From Streptomyces sp. NBC_00335 (GTDB lineage Bacteria; Actinomycetota; Actinomycetes; Streptomycetales; Streptomycetaceae), in the NCBI RefSeq assembly GCF_036127095.1, contig NZ_CP108006.1, positions 2,418,001 through 2,482,000 of the forward strand: 64,000 nucleotides of DNA. Reading direction: 5' to 3'. A program made the position numbers and the translations under genes. The notes beneath the pieces were generated by a model, which did not search any database, had not been told where the DNA came from, and worked only from the letters and a program-made list of their open reading frames with translations. This document shows, piece after piece, positions 46,085-56,690 of the stretch; position 1 is the stretch's first letter, and the number at the start of each line of letters is the position of its first letter.

Positions 46085-48313
46085 TCACCCCTTCTCCAGG
46101 TACTGCTCGCGCTCGGTGTCCAGCAGGGCGTCCAGGGCGGTCCGCAGCCCCGGCAGCTCCGTGAGCTCGGGGTCCGCGGCGACCACGCGGGTGGCCTCCT
46201 CCCGGGCCTGGGTGATGACCTCCTCGTCCTCGATGACCGCGAGCATCCGCAGCGAGGAGCGCACTCCGGACTGGGCCTGGCCGAGCACGTCGCCCTCGCG
46301 GCGCTGCTCCAGGTCGATGCGGGAGAGCTCGAAGCCGTCCAGGGTGGCGGCGACGGCCGCGAGCCGGGCCCGGGCGGGGCTGGCCTCGTGCATCTCGCTG
46401 ACCAGCAGGCACAGTCCCGGGGCGGAGCCGCGGCCGACGCGGCCGCGGAGCTGGTGGAGCTGGGAGACGCCGAAGCGGTCCGCGTCCATGATCACCATGA
46501 CGGTGGAGTTCGGGACGTTCACCCCGACCTCGATGACGGTGGTGGCGACCAGCACCTTGACCTCGCCCGCGGTGAAGCGGCGCATGACGTCGTCCTTGTC
46601 GGCGGGGTCCATCCGCCCGTGCAGCACCTCGACGGACAGTCCCGCGAGCGGGCCCCGGGTGAGCTGCTCGGCGATCTCCAGCACCGCGAGCGGGGGCCGC
46701 CGGTCGCCGTCGTCCTCGGCCGCCTTCTTCTTGGCGCCCTTCGCTCCCTTGGCGCCCTTGCCGTTCTCGTCCTCCCCGTCGCCGATGCGCGGGCAGACCA
46801 CGTACGCCTGGTGGCCGTTCTCCACTTCCTCGCGGACCCGCTCCCAGGCCCGGGCCAGGAAGTGCGGCTTGTCCTTGGCCGGCACCACGTGCGTGGCGAT
46901 CGGGGAGCGGCCGGCGGGGAGCTGGTCCAGTACGGAGGTCTCCAGATCGCCGAAGACGGTCATGGCGACCGTGCGCGGGATCGGGGTGGCCGTCATGACG
47001 AGCAGGTGCGGGGGCTGCTTGCCCTTGGAGCGCAGGGCGTCGCGCTGTTCCACGCCGAAGCGGTGCTGTTCGTCGACGACGACCAGGCCGAGGTCGTGGA
47101 ACTGCACCTTGTCCTCGATCAGGGCGTGCGTGCCGATGACGAGCCCGGCCTCCCCGGTGATCAGGTCGAGCAGCGCCTGACGGCGGGCGGGCATCCCCAT
47201 CGAGCCGGTGAGCAGCACCACCTTGGTGCCCCGGTCGGAGCCGCCGAGCATGCCGCCCTCGGCGAGCTCGCCCATCATCTCGGTGATGGACCGGTGGTGC
47301 TGCTGCGCGAGCACCTCGGTGGGGGCCAGCATGGCGGCCTGCCCGCCGGAGTCGACGACGGCGAGCATGGCCCGCAGCGCGACCATCGTCTTCCCGCTTC
47401 CGACTTCGCCCTGGAGGAGGCGGTGCATGGGGTGGTCGGTGGCGAGGTCGTCGAAGATCTCCTTGGAGACGGTCCGCTGGCCTTCGGTGAGGGTGAAGGG
47501 GAGCTTGGCGTCGAAGGATTCGAGGAGGCCGCCGGGGGTGGGACGCCGGGGTACGGCCGGGAGCTGGGAGTCGGCGTGCCGGCGGCGGGCCAGGGCGACC
47601 TGGAGGACGAAGGCCTCGTCCCATTTGAGGCGGCCGCGGGCGTCCTCGATGTCGGCCTTGGTGACCGGGCGGTGGATCTTCAGCAGGGCCTCGGTGAGCG
47701 GGACCAGTCCGCGGTCCTCGCGCAGGGCCGGCGGCAGCGGGTCGACGACCTCCTGGGCCGTGGGGAGCACCGCGTCCAGGCACTTGGCGATCTTCCAGGA
47801 CTCCAGCTTGGCGCAGGCCGGGTAGATCGGGATGAGCTGGCTCGCGAAGGCGGCGGCCGCGTCCCGGTCGGAGGCGTCCTCGCCGAGCGGCTCGTAGGCG
47901 GGGTGGGCGAGCTGGAGCTTGTGGTTGAACATGCCGACCTTGCCCGCGAACATCGCGCGGCTGCCGGGCAGCAGTTCCTTGTGCGGTTTGTGGACGCCGG
48001 AGCCGAAGAAGACGAGCTGGAGCCGTCCGCTGCCGTCGGTGATGGTGACTTCGAGGCGCTTCCCGCCGCCCCGGCTGCCCTGGTACGTCAGCAGCCGCGC
48101 GTCGGCGACCTGCGCGACCACCGTGACGTGTTCGTCGATCTGGTCGGCGAGTTCGGCCAGCGAGGTCAGCTCGCCGCGCTCCGCGTACCGCCGGGGGTAG
48201 TGGTGGAGCAGGTCCAGGGCCGTGTGCAGGCCGAGCTGCTCGGCCAGCACCTTCGCGGTGGCGGGGCCGAGGGTCTTCTTGAGGTCTTCGTCGAGCGCGG
48301 GCACGTGTTCCAT
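46085..48313 (-). CDS. recG: ATP-dependent DNA helicase RecG
   Basis: The ATG at 48313 gives 742 residues (an alternative GTG lies three codons in). The N-terminal wedge/OB domain is followed by helicase domains: LQGEVGSGKTMVALRAML (motif I), VVVDEQHRFGVEQRDAL (motif II) and HQLRGRVGRGSAPGLCLLV (motif VI). A Lys/Ala/Gly run (GKGAKGAKGAKKKAAED) is inserted in the second helicase domain at about residue 520. RecG regresses stalled forks and branch-migrates Holliday junctions. It follows the DAK gene closely. Confidence 0.95.
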   Translation of the reverse strand: MEHVPALDEDLKKTLGPATAKVLAEQLGLHTALDLLHHYPRRYAERGELTSLAELADQIDEHVTVVAQVADARLLTYQGSRGGGKRLEVTITDGSGRLQLVFFGSGVHKPHKELLPGSRAMFAGKVGMFNHKLQLAHPAYEPLGEDASDRDAAAAFASQLIPIYPACAKLESWKIAKCLDAVLPTAQEVVDPLPPALREDRGLVPLTEALLKIHRPVTKADIEDARGRLKWDEAFVLQVALARRRHADSQLPAVPRRPTPGGLLESFDAKLPFTLTEGQRTVSKEIFDDLATDHPMHRLLQGEVGSGKTMVALRAMLAVVDSGGQAAMLAPTEVLAQQHHRSITEMMGELAEGGMLGGSDRGTKVVLLTGSMGMPARRQALLDLITGEAGLVIGTHALIEDKVQFHDLGLVVVDEQHRFGVEQRDALRSKGKQPPHLLVMTATPIPRTVAMTVFGDLETSVLDQLPAGRSPIATHVVPAKDKPHFLARAWERVREEVENGHQAYVVCPRIGDGEDENGKGAKGAKGAKKKAAEDDGDRRPPLAVLEIAEQLTRGPLAGLSVEVLHGRMDPADKDDVMRRFTAGEVKVLVATTVIEVGVNVPNSTVMVIMDADRFGVSQLHQLRGRVGRGSAPGLCLLVSEMHEASPARARLAAVAATLDGFELSRIDLEQRREGDVLGQAQSGVRSSLRMLAVIEDEEVITQAREEATRVVAADPELTELPGLRTALDALLDTEREQYLEKG

Positions 48314-48339
48314 TGCACACCATCGCGCCGACAACCCGG

Positions 48340-49983
48340 CTATTCCACCCCGATGAGCAGCGGCGCCGACCAGCGGCCGCCCTGATAGGTGACGGTGTCC
48401 ACGGCGAGGTGGCCGTGCTGGACGTACGCCTCCAGGCGCTCGGCCAGCTCGTCCGGAACCTCGGGGCCCAGGACCAGGGTGACGAGTTCGCCGCCGGATC
48501 CGAGCATGCGGGCCAGGACGGCCTCGGCGGTTTCGGCCAGGCCCGTGCCGATGACGGCGATGTCGCCGTCGATGAGCCCGAGCACGTCGCCGGCCTGGCA
48601 GATGCCGGCCGAGGTGAAGGACTGCCGTTCGGCGATGGCGAGTTCGCCGTAGCGGGTGGCTCCGGCGGCCGCCGTCATGGCGACCACGTCCTCGTCGAAG
48701 GTGCCGTCCGGGTCGTGCACGGCGAGCGCGGCCAGGCCCTGGACCTCGGAGCGGGTGGGGATCACGGCGACCCGTACGCCTTCGGTGCGCGCCTGCTGGG
48801 CGGCGGCCGCCGCGACCGCGCGCAGTTCGGCGCCGTTCGGGAGCAGGACGACCTCGCGGGCGTGCGCCTCGCGGATGGCGTCGGCCAGTTCGGCGATGGC
48901 CGGCGGTTCTCCGGGCCGGGCGAGCAGGGTGGTGGCGCCCGCCTCTCCGCACAGCCCGGCCAGCCCCTCGCCCTGGACCACGGCGACGACCGCGCGCTGG
49001 GAGCGTTCGCCGCGGGCCCGGCGGCGTTCGTCGCCGAAGTGCGTGATGCGGATCCGGTACGGCCGCCCGGCGTCCACCCCGGCCTCCACGGCCGCGCCGG
49101 GGTCGTCGACGTGGACGTGGACGTTCCAGAGCCCGTCGCCGCCGACCACCACGAGGGAGTCGCCGAGGGCGTCGAGCCGGTTGCGCAGCCGGTCGACTTC
49201 GGTCTCGGCGGCCTCCAGCAGGTAGATCACCTCGTAGGCGGGTCCGCCGTGCTCCTCGGGGCAGGGCTCCTGCGGCCTCGGGACGGGCACGGCCCGGCCG
49301 CGTACCGGCTCGGGGGCCGGCTCCCGCCCGGACAGCGCCTGCCACAGGGCCCCGAGTACGGCGACCAGTCCGCAGCCCCCGGCGTCGACCACTCCGGCCC
49401 GGCCCAGTACGGCCAGTTGCCCCGGGGTTTCGGCGAGGGCCGCGCGGGCTCCGTCGTAGGCGGCCCCGGCCACGTCGGCTGCGGTCCCGGCGGCGCGGGC
49501 GGCGGTCTCGGCGGCTTGGGCGGCGGCGGTGGCGACGGTGAGCATGGTGCCCTCCACCGGGTGCGCGACGGCCCGGTACGCCTCCTCGGCGGCCCGGGTC
49601 AGCGCCTGCGCGAGCAGCCGTGCGGGATCGCGTCCGGCGTTCTCGTCGCCGAGTACGTCGGCCACTCCGCGCAGCAGCTGCGCGAGGATCGTCCCGGAGT
49701 TGCCCCGGGCGCCTATCAGGGCGCCGTGCGCGAAGGCCCGGACGGCCTCGGGGAGGGAGGTCGCCGCTGTGCCGTCCGTCACTGCGTCGAGGAGGTCCCC
49801 GAGCTCGCGGTCGGCCGATTCGGCGGTCAGGTAGAGGTTGGTGCCGGTGTCCGCGTCGGCGACGGGATAGACGTTGATCGCGTCGATGTCCTCGCGGGCG
49901 CGGCCCAGTGCGGCCAGGGCCAGCGAGCTCCAGGTGCGTACCGCTTCGGCGTTCAGGGGGTACGGCTGAGGCTGGTGCGCCAC
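48340..49983 (-). CDS. DAK2 / fatty-acid-kinase-like (YloV) protein
   Basis: The GTG at 49983 has the ribosome site AAGGAGGA, giving 547 residues. The N-terminal DAK2 domain has INVYPVADADTGTNLYLTAES, GARGNSGTILAQLLRG and GVVDAGGCGLVAVLGAL, the nucleotide-binding elements of the FakA/YloV family. The C-terminal half (YGELAIAERQSF and later) resembles the DegV/FakB-interacting part. FakA phosphorylates exogenous fatty acids in Firmicutes; the substrate in Streptomyces is unproven. It is divergent from rpmB and upstream of recG. Confidence 0.88.
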   Translation of the reverse strand: MAHQPQPYPLNAEAVRTWSSLALAALGRAREDIDAINVYPVADADTGTNLYLTAESADRELGDLLDAVTDGTAATSLPEAVRAFAHGALIGARGNSGTILAQLLRGVADVLGDENAGRDPARLLAQALTRAAEEAYRAVAHPVEGTMLTVATAAAQAAETAARAAGTAADVAGAAYDGARAALAETPGQLAVLGRAGVVDAGGCGLVAVLGALWQALSGREPAPEPVRGRAVPVPRPQEPCPEEHGGPAYEVIYLLEAAETEVDRLRNRLDALGDSLVVVGGDGLWNVHVHVDDPGAAVEAGVDAGRPYRIRITHFGDERRRARGERSQRAVVAVVQGEGLAGLCGEAGATTLLARPGEPPAIAELADAIREAHAREVVLLPNGAELRAVAAAAAQQARTEGVRVAVIPTRSEVQGLAALAVHDPDGTFDEDVVAMTAAAGATRYGELAIAERQSFTSAGICQAGDVLGLIDGDIAVIGTGLAETAEAVLARMLGSGGELVTLVLGPEVPDELAERLEAYVQHGHLAVDTVTYQGGRWSAPLLIGVE

Positions 49984-50084
49984 CGGGCGTTCCTCCTTGT
50001 GCGGGCCAGGGTTCACCGCAGGGTAACGAAGGACTGCCGGGCGGGCGGGACCCCGGGGCGGGGGCGGCCGTGGACATGGTAGTT

Positions 50085-50113
50085 TTCTTGGACCGAGGCA
50101 GTCGTTGTATGCT
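50085..50113 (+). promoter_or_regulatory. Putative rpmB promoter
   Basis: TTCTTG (50085-50090) and TATGCT (50108-50113) are spaced by 17 bases. The -35 is weak and the -10 fair. The gap to the rpmB start is about 115 bases. Confidence 0.4.
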
Positions 50114-50226
50114 GCTCCGGTTGCCCGATGAGAGTCGGGCCATTCCCCCCGGCAAACCACTTCAGATCTCTGATACCGGTGCGCCGGGATTCACTGTAAG
50201 TGCATCTGAAGTCTTTGGAGTGACCT

Positions 50227-50412
50227 GTGGCTGCCAACTGCGACGTTTGCGCCAAGGGGCCGAGCTTCGGCAACAGCATTTCCCACTCGCACCGCCGCAC
50301 CTCGCGTCGCTGGAACCCGAACATCCAGCGTGTCCGTGCCGTGGTCAATGGGACGCCGAAGCGCCTCAACGCCTGCACCTCGTGCATCAAGGCCGGCAAG
50401 GTCTCGCGCTGA
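50227..50412 (+). CDS. rpmB: 50S ribosomal protein L28 (zinc-ribbon C+ type)
   Basis: The GTG at 50227 gives 61 residues beginning [24 protein letters not shown] and CTSC form the zinc site, so this is the C+ paralogue, expected to be the zinc-replete form. The length is normal. It is a monocistronic gene followed by two strong hairpins. Confidence 0.96.
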   Translation: MAANCDVCAKGPSFGNSISHSHRRTSRRWNPNIQRVRAVVNGTPKRLNACTSCIKAGKVSR

Positions 50413-50451
50413 CGCCTTCCGTCGTAGCGCAGCCCTTTCCGGTTGCTGAGA

Positions 50452-50478
50452 AGGCCGGTCCACCTGGTGGACCGGCCT
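50452..50478 (+). terminator. rpmB terminator
   Basis: AGGCCGGTCCACC (50452-50464) and its complement at 50466-50478 form a long GC stem, then CTTGCTTTG. It starts 40 bases after the rpmB stop. Confidence 0.75.
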
Positions 50479-50507
50479 CTTGCTTTGCCTGATCGAACAT
50501 GATCAAA

Positions 50508-50560
50508 CCTGTAGGGCCTGCTCCATCCCGTGATCCACGGGGCGGAGCAGGCCCTACAGG
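50508..50560. terminator. Long bidirectional hairpin between rpmB and thiD
   Basis: A perfect 17-bp stem (50508-50524 with 50544-50560) encloses a second stem CCCGTG/CACGGG. It can stop both rpmB and thiD transcripts; thiD ends at 50593. Confidence 0.75.
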
Positions 50561-50592
50561 CGTTTCGGCACGCGTTCCGGCACGGGCCGGGT

Positions 50593-51411
50593 TCAGCGCC
50601 ACCGCCAGGCGTGGTCCACCGGTCCGATGCCCGCGCCGAGGGCGAACCCGGCGGCGATGGCACCGGTGACGTACTCCTTGGCCTCGGCGACGGCCTCCGG
50701 GACGGTCCGGCCCTTGGCCAGGCCCGCGGCGATCGCGCTGGCGAGCGTGCAGCCGGTGCCGTGGGTGTGCCGGTTGTCGTGGCGGGGGGCCCGCAGCCAG
50801 CGTTCGTCGGTGCCGTCGGTCAGGAGGTCCACGGCCTCGTCGCCGTGGGCGGCGAGGTGGCCGCCCTTGATCAGCGCCCACGCGGGCCCGTACGCGAGGA
50901 CCGCGTCGGCGGCCCGGCGCATGTCGTCCTCGCTCTCCACGACGACTCCGGTGAGCTGGGTCACCTCGTCCAGGTTCGGCGTGGCCACGGTGGCCCGGGG
51001 CAGCAGTTCTTTGCGTACGGCGTCCAGCGCGGTGGCGGCGAGGAGCGCGTCCCCGTGCTTGGAGACGCCGACGGGGTCCACGACGGCCGGGGCGGCGGTC
51101 GCGGCGAGCAGCTCGGCCACGGTCTCCACGAGGGCGGCGGAGGACAGCATGCCCGTCTTGACGGCCTGGACGCCGATATCGTCCACCACGGCCCTGTACT
51201 GGCCCTTCACGGCCTCCGCGGGCAGCTCCCAGACGCCTTTGACGCCCAGCGAGTCCTGCGCGGTCACAGCGGTCACCACGCTCATGCCGTGGACCCCGAG
51301 CGCCAGCATCGTCTTGAGGTCGGCCTGGATGCCCGCGCCGCCGCCGGAATCGGATCCGGCGACGGTCAGGCACAGCGGCGGGTGCGGGCGGGGTACGGGC
51401 ATCCCACTCAT
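50593..51411 (-). CDS. thiD: Hydroxymethylpyrimidine/phosphomethylpyrimidine kinase ThiD
   Basis: The ATG at 51411 gives 272 residues. [38 protein letters not shown] is the substrate-binding N-terminus and [20 protein letters not shown] the ribokinase-fold active site. It phosphorylates HMP to HMP pyrophosphate for thiamin. It overlaps thiL by four bases (ATGA). Confidence 0.96.
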   Translation of the reverse strand: MSGMPVPRPHPPLCLTVAGSDSGGGAGIQADLKTMLALGVHGMSVVTAVTAQDSLGVKGVWELPAEAVKGQYRAVVDDIGVQAVKTGMLSSAALVETVAELLAATAAPAVVDPVGVSKHGDALLAATALDAVRKELLPRATVATPNLDEVTQLTGVVVESEDDMRRAADAVLAYGPAWALIKGGHLAAHGDEAVDLLTDGTDERWLRAPRHDNRHTHGTGCTLASAIAAGLAKGRTVPEAVAEAKEYVTGAIAAGFALGAGIGPVDHAWRWR

Positions 51412-52391
51412 CGCGGGGTGTCCTCCGCGGCCGCGTCCCCGCCGAAGTGGTCCCAGCCGCCGGTGGAGGCCCAGGGGGCTCCGTCGACGGTCACCTGGGG
51501 CAGGGCGGAGCGGTTCTGGACCTCGCCGATGACCTTCCAGCGGGCCGGGAGCTTCACGTCCGGCGGGAAGGTGGCGACGATCGCGTGGTCCTCTCCCCCG
51601 GTCAGGACCCACTGGAGCGGGTCCACGCCGACGGCCTGCCCGATGTCGTGCATCTGCGTCGGGATGTCGACGGCCGCCGAGCGCAGGTCGATCCGTACCT
51701 TGCTGGCCTCGGCGATGTGCCCGAGGTCCGCGATCAGGCCGTCGCTGACGTCGGTCATGGCGGTGGCGCCGAGTCCGGCGGCGGCGGGGCCCGCGTGGTA
51801 CGGCGGCTCGGGGCGCCGGTGGGCCTCGACGAAGGCCCGCGGCGAGCGGAAGCCGCGCGAGAGCACCGCGAAGCCGGCCGCGGACCAGCCGAGCCAGCCG
51901 GTCACGGCCACGACGTCGCCGGGCTGGGCGCCGGAGCGCAGCACGGGTTCGTGGTTGCGCAGGTCGCCCAGCGCGGTGATGGCCACGGTGATGATGTCGC
52001 CGCGGACCACGTCGCCGCCGACCACGGCCGCGCCGGCGACCTGGCATTCGTCGCGGATGCCGTCCATCAGCTCGGTGGGCCAGGTGGCCGGCAGCTCGGC
52101 CGGGACGACGAGGCCGAGGAGCAGCGCCGTCGGCACCGCGCCCATGGCGGCGATGTCGGCGAGGTTCTGCGCGGCGGCCTTGCGGCCGACGTCGTAGGCC
52201 GTGGACCAGTCGCGCCGGAAGTGCCTGCCCTCCAGCAGGATGTCCGTGCTCGCCACGACCCGCCGGTCGGGGGCCGACACCACCGCGGCGTCGTCGCCCG
52301 GGCCGACCCGGACCGCCGGGGTGGTGGTGAGCCGTGAGGTGAGCTCCCGAATGAGCCCGAACTCCCCCAGCTCGCCCACAGTGCCCTTCAT
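51408..52391 (-). CDS. thiL: Thiamine-monophosphate kinase ThiL
   Basis: The 327-residue protein begins [20 protein letters not shown] and contains [57 protein letters not shown], the AIR-synthase-fold ATP and Mg site, and [14 protein letters not shown]. It makes thiamine pyrophosphate. It is first in the thiL-thiD pair and divergent from the Lrp-domain gene. Confidence 0.96.
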   Translation of the reverse strand: MKGTVGELGEFGLIRELTSRLTTTPAVRVGPGDDAAVVSAPDRRVVASTDILLEGRHFRRDWSTAYDVGRKAAAQNLADIAAMGAVPTALLLGLVVPAELPATWPTELMDGIRDECQVAGAAVVGGDVVRGDIITVAITALGDLRNHEPVLRSGAQPGDVVAVTGWLGWSAAGFAVLSRGFRSPRAFVEAHRRPEPPYHAGPAAAGLGATAMTDVSDGLIADLGHIAEASKVRIDLRSAAVDIPTQMHDIGQAVGVDPLQWVLTGGEDHAIVATFPPDVKLPARWKVIGEVQNRSALPQVTVDGAPWASTGGWDHFGGDAAAEDTPR

Positions 52392-52636
52392 CGCTGTGCC
52401 CCTTCTTGCCCAGTCCGCTTGCGGTCGCGAGCCGTCACAGCTCTGGGTACCGTCAACAGATACGTCAACTTCTGCTCTCCGTACGCCCCGCCCTGCGCGC
52501 GGCCGGACCCGCGGGTCTCCCCGCGGCGCTCGGCGACGCGGTACCGTGGCGTCCCTTCTTCCCCGGGCCCACCCGTCATCCCCGGGCCCACCCGAAGGGT
52601 AGGGGAAATGATCCTCGTGGCCGCCCTGGAGGTTCC

Positions 52637-52870
52637 GTGGTACAGGCGTACATCCTCATCCAGACCGAGGTGGGCAAGGCGTCGTTCGTCGCCGAGTCCA
52701 TCGCGCAGATCGCGGGGGTGATCCAGGCCGAGGACGTGACGGGCCCGTACGACGTGATCGTGCGCGCCCAGGCCGACACCGTGGACGACCTCGGCCGCAT
52801 GGTCGTGGCCAAGGTCCAGCAGGTGGAGGGGATCACCCGCACCTTGACCTGCCCGGTCGTCCATCTGTAG
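52637..52870 (+). CDS. Stand-alone Lrp/AsnC ligand-binding (RAM) domain protein
   Basis: The GTG at 52637, with GGAGG upstream, gives 77 residues (MVQAYILIQTEVGKASFVAE). It is an alpha-beta RAM domain (AEDVTGPYDVIVRAQADTVDDLGRMVVAKVQQVEGITRTLTCPVV) without any DNA-binding domain. Such proteins oligomerise and may bind amino acids or modulate full Lrp regulators. An upstream extension to 52406 is not similar to anything. Confidence 0.85.
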   Translation: MVQAYILIQTEVGKASFVAESIAQIAGVIQAEDVTGPYDVIVRAQADTVDDLGRMVVAKVQQVEGITRTLTCPVVHL

Positions 52871-52893
52871 CCCCCGTCTACTCTTGGCCGGTG

Positions 52894-53391
52894 ATGTCAC
52901 GACACCGCCGGCCCTTCTCTCTGCTCGCCGCACTGACCGCGCTGGCCGCCGCTCCGGCGGCCCTCGCGGGCTGCGCCCCGGGTGAGTCCGGGGCCCGGGT
53001 GGAACCGCCGTCCGCTCCGCCCGCCGACGTCGCGGGTCTCTGTGCGGCGCTGCACAAAGAGCTCCCCGGGACGGTGGCGAAGCTGGACCGGTCCTCGACC
53101 GTGCCGGAGTCCGACCTGACCGCCGCGTGGGGCGGCTCGGCGATCGTACTGCGGTGCGGTGTCGGCAAACCCGTGAAGATGCTGGATCCGAAGCAGGACG
53201 GCATCGAGGTGAACGGTGTCGGCTGGCTCGTGGAGCGGCTGGACGACGGCGGGGTCCGGTTCACCACCGGGCTGCGGCTGGCGTACACGGAGGTCTTGGT
53301 CGACAAGGAGCATGCCACGGATGCGGGGATGCTGGTGGGCCTGTCCGCCGCGATCGCCAAGACCGTTCCGGTGGGCATCTCGTCTTCCTGA
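52894..53391 (+). CDS. DUF3515 lipoprotein
   Basis: The ATG at 52894 gives 165 residues (a GTG one codon earlier is possible). A signal peptide ends in the lipobox ALAGC, so the protein should be lipid-anchored outside the membrane. The body matches DUF3515: CAALHKELPGTVAKLDRS, TAAWGGSAIVLRCGVGKP and VGWLVERLDDGGVRFTTG. Its function is unknown. It follows the Lrp-domain gene by 23 bases and is convergent with ddlA. Confidence 0.85.
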   Translation: MSRHRRPFSLLAALTALAAAPAALAGCAPGESGARVEPPSAPPADVAGLCAALHKELPGTVAKLDRSSTVPESDLTAAWGGSAIVLRCGVGKPVKMLDPKQDGIEVNGVGWLVERLDDGGVRFTTGLRLAYTEVLVDKEHATDAGMLVGLSAAIAKTVPVGISSS

Positions 53392-53419
53392 CCTTCCCGG
53401 ACCCGCCCGCGCGGACGAC

Positions 53420-53462
53420 GACCGCCCACCACCTTCCTCGTGTGAGGGGGCGGCGGGCGGTC
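53420..53462 (-). terminator. Hairpin after ddlA
   Basis: 53420-53433 and 53449-53462 are complementary at 12 of 14 positions. On the minus strand the two others are G-U pairs, which fits a ddlA terminator. Confidence 0.5.
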
Positions 53463-53491
53463 CTCTTCCGTGTGCGGCTTCGTTCCCGGGG

Positions 53492-54649
<1,158 letters not shown>

Positions 54650-54688
54650 ATCGCCACGAGGGTACCCGCTCGTGCGTCCGGAAAGCAG

Positions 54689-55699
54689 TCAGCGCCGTTC
54701 CGGTTTGGCGCTGCGTCCCATGAGTTCCTTGAGCGCGACCAGGGTGGGCTTGCCGTGGTGGACGATGTCGACGACCGTGTCGGTGATCGGCATGTCCACT
54801 CCGTGGCGGCGGGCCAGATCGGCCACGGACTGGCAGGACTTGACGCCCTCGGCGGTCTGCTTGGTGACCGCGATGGTCTCCTCCAGGGTCATCCCGCGGC
54901 CGAGGTTGGTGCCGAAGGTGTGGTTCCTGGAGAGCGGAGAGGAGCAGGTGGCGACGAGGTCACCGAGGCCCGCGAGGCCCGAGAAGGTGAGCGGGTCGGC
55001 GCCCATCGCCAGGCCCAGGCGGGTGGCTTCGGCGAGGCCGCGGGTGATGAGCGAGCCCTTGGTGTTGTCGCCGAGGCCCATGCCGTCGGCGATGCCGACG
55101 GCGAGGCCGATGACGTTCTTGACGGCGCCGCCGAGCTCGCAGCCGATGACGTCGGTGCTCGTGTACGGGCGGAAGTACGGGGTGTGGCAGGCGGCCTGGA
55201 GGCGCTGGGCGGCGGCCTCGTCCACGCAGGCCACCACCGAGGCGGCCGGCTGCCGGGCCGCGATCTCGGCGGCCAGGTTGGGGCCGGTGACGATGGCGAT
55301 GCGCTCGGCCGGGACCTTCGCCACCTCTTCGATGACCTCGCTCATCCGCTTGGCGGTGCCGAGTTCGACGCCCTTCATCAGCGAGACGAGCACGGTCTCG
55401 GGTGCCAGCAGCGGGGCCCAGGCGGCGAGGTTGCCGCGCAGGGTCTGCGAGGGCACGGCGAGGACCGTGAAGTCGGCGCCGGCCGCGGCCTCGGCCGGGT
55501 CGGTGGTGGCGCGGATGTTCGCGGGGAGTTCGACGTCGGGGAAATAGTCCGGGTTGGTCCGGCCGCCGTTGATGGCGTCGACGAGCTCTTGGCGGCGGCC
55601 CCACAGGACCACCTCGCAGCCGGCGTCGGCGAGGACCATGGCGAAGGCCGTGCCCCAGGAGCCGGTTCCGAATACGGCTGCCTTCACGGGACGTGTCAC
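54689..55699 (-). CDS. gpsA: Glycerol-3-phosphate dehydrogenase [NAD(P)+]
   Basis: The 336-residue protein has the Rossmann start VFGTGSWGTAFAMVLADAG, then AVPSQTLRGNLAAWAPLL, GAVKNVIGLAVGIADGMGLGDNTKGSLITRG and LAGLGDLVATCSSPLSRNHTFG. It supplies glycerol-3-phosphate for lipids. Its start overlaps the plsC stop by four bases, which joins phospholipid precursor synthesis to acylation. Confidence 0.96.
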   Translation of the reverse strand: MTRPVKAAVFGTGSWGTAFAMVLADAGCEVVLWGRRQELVDAINGGRTNPDYFPDVELPANIRATTDPAEAAAGADFTVLAVPSQTLRGNLAAWAPLLAPETVLVSLMKGVELGTAKRMSEVIEEVAKVPAERIAIVTGPNLAAEIAARQPAASVVACVDEAAAQRLQAACHTPYFRPYTSTDVIGCELGGAVKNVIGLAVGIADGMGLGDNTKGSLITRGLAEATRLGLAMGADPLTFSGLAGLGDLVATCSSPLSRNHTFGTNLGRGMTLEETIAVTKQTAEGVKSCQSVADLARRHGVDMPITDTVVDIVHHGKPTLVALKELMGRSAKPERR

Positions 55700-56448
55700 T
55701 TGTTGCCCTCCCCTGCGGCCTTGCGCCGCTGCTGCGCCCTGGCATTGCGATGGTCGTACGGCTGCGGGGGCGCACTCTCGCCCCGCAGTTCCTCCAGCAG
55801 CCCGGTGATGGCCGCCATGATGACTTCGGTGACCTCCCTGAGCACGTCCGGGGTGGGTTCCCGGTCGTAGTACGCGGAGAGGTCAACGGGCGGCCCGGCG
55901 AGGACCTGGAGGGTTTTGCGCGGGAACAGGCGGACCTTGTTCTCCTTGGCGTAGGGCGGCATCGCGAGATTCGCGCCCCACTGGGCCACCGGAATGACGG
56001 GGGCCCTGGTCATCAGGGCCACGCGGGCGGCGCCGGTCTTGCCGGCCATCGGCCACATGTCCGGGTCCCGGGTGAGGGTGCCTTCCGGGTAAAAGGCCAC
56101 GCATTCGCCGCGTTCGATCGCGTCCACGGCGGCCCGGAATGCGTCCAGGGCGTTGGTGGACTCCCGGTAGACGGGGATCTGGCCGGAACCGCGCAGGATC
56201 GCTCCGACAATGGGGACCTCGAAGAGGGCCGCCTTGCCGAGCAATCGGGGCACCCGGCCGGTGTTGTACTGGAAGTGCGCGTAGGACAGCGGGTCCAGAT
56301 ACGAGTTGTGATTGACGGCGGTGATAAATCCGCCCTCGGTCGGAATGTGTTCCATTCCCCGCCAGTCCCGCCTGAAGAGCACTACCAGCGGCGGTTTCGC
56401 GATGGCCGCCGCAAGGCGGTACCAGAAGCCGATTCTGCGGCGGGACAC
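55696..56448 (-). CDS. 1-acylglycerol-3-phosphate acyltransferase (PlsC-like)
   Basis: The GTG at 56448 gives 250 residues. A hydrophobic N-terminal helix is followed by the acyltransferase blocks VNHNSYLDPL (NHxxxxD), GSGQIPVYRES, VAFYPEGTLTRDPDMWPM (EGT) and VIPVAQWGA. It makes phosphatidic acid. It is adjacent to gpsA and divergent from cofC. An upstream extension to 56604 is not supported. Confidence 0.92.
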   Translation of the reverse strand: MSRRRIGFWYRLAAAIAKPPLVVLFRRDWRGMEHIPTEGGFITAVNHNSYLDPLSYAHFQYNTGRVPRLLGKAALFEVPIVGAILRGSGQIPVYRESTNALDAFRAAVDAIERGECVAFYPEGTLTRDPDMWPMAGKTGAARVALMTRAPVIPVAQWGANLAMPPYAKENKVRLFPRKTLQVLAGPPVDLSAYYDREPTPDVLREVTEVIMAAITGLLEELRGESAPPQPYDHRNARAQQRRKAAGEGNK

Positions 56449-56690
56449 TCGGACACCTTCCTCTAGGACCGGTGCGCGGCTTGGGCACCCCGGGGACGGA
56501 CAAGTGTGGCCCCGGGTCCGGTCTCTGTCGAGAACACCGTACGCCCCGGACACCCGGACCAGACCCCGGGTCGCCCGGCATGAGGTGACAATGGGGCTCC
56601 GCATGACCCGGCCATGACCCGCACATGGTCTGAGCGGCGCGCGAGCGTGCCGGAGGGAAGGGGTCCGTCACGAACGCCGTCTGGAGTCTG

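Noticed and set aside
46085..50155. Reading recG as a protein of more than 1300 residues
   Set aside because: The upstream part lies opposite or over the DAK gene and has no helicase or other homology; RecG starts at 48313.
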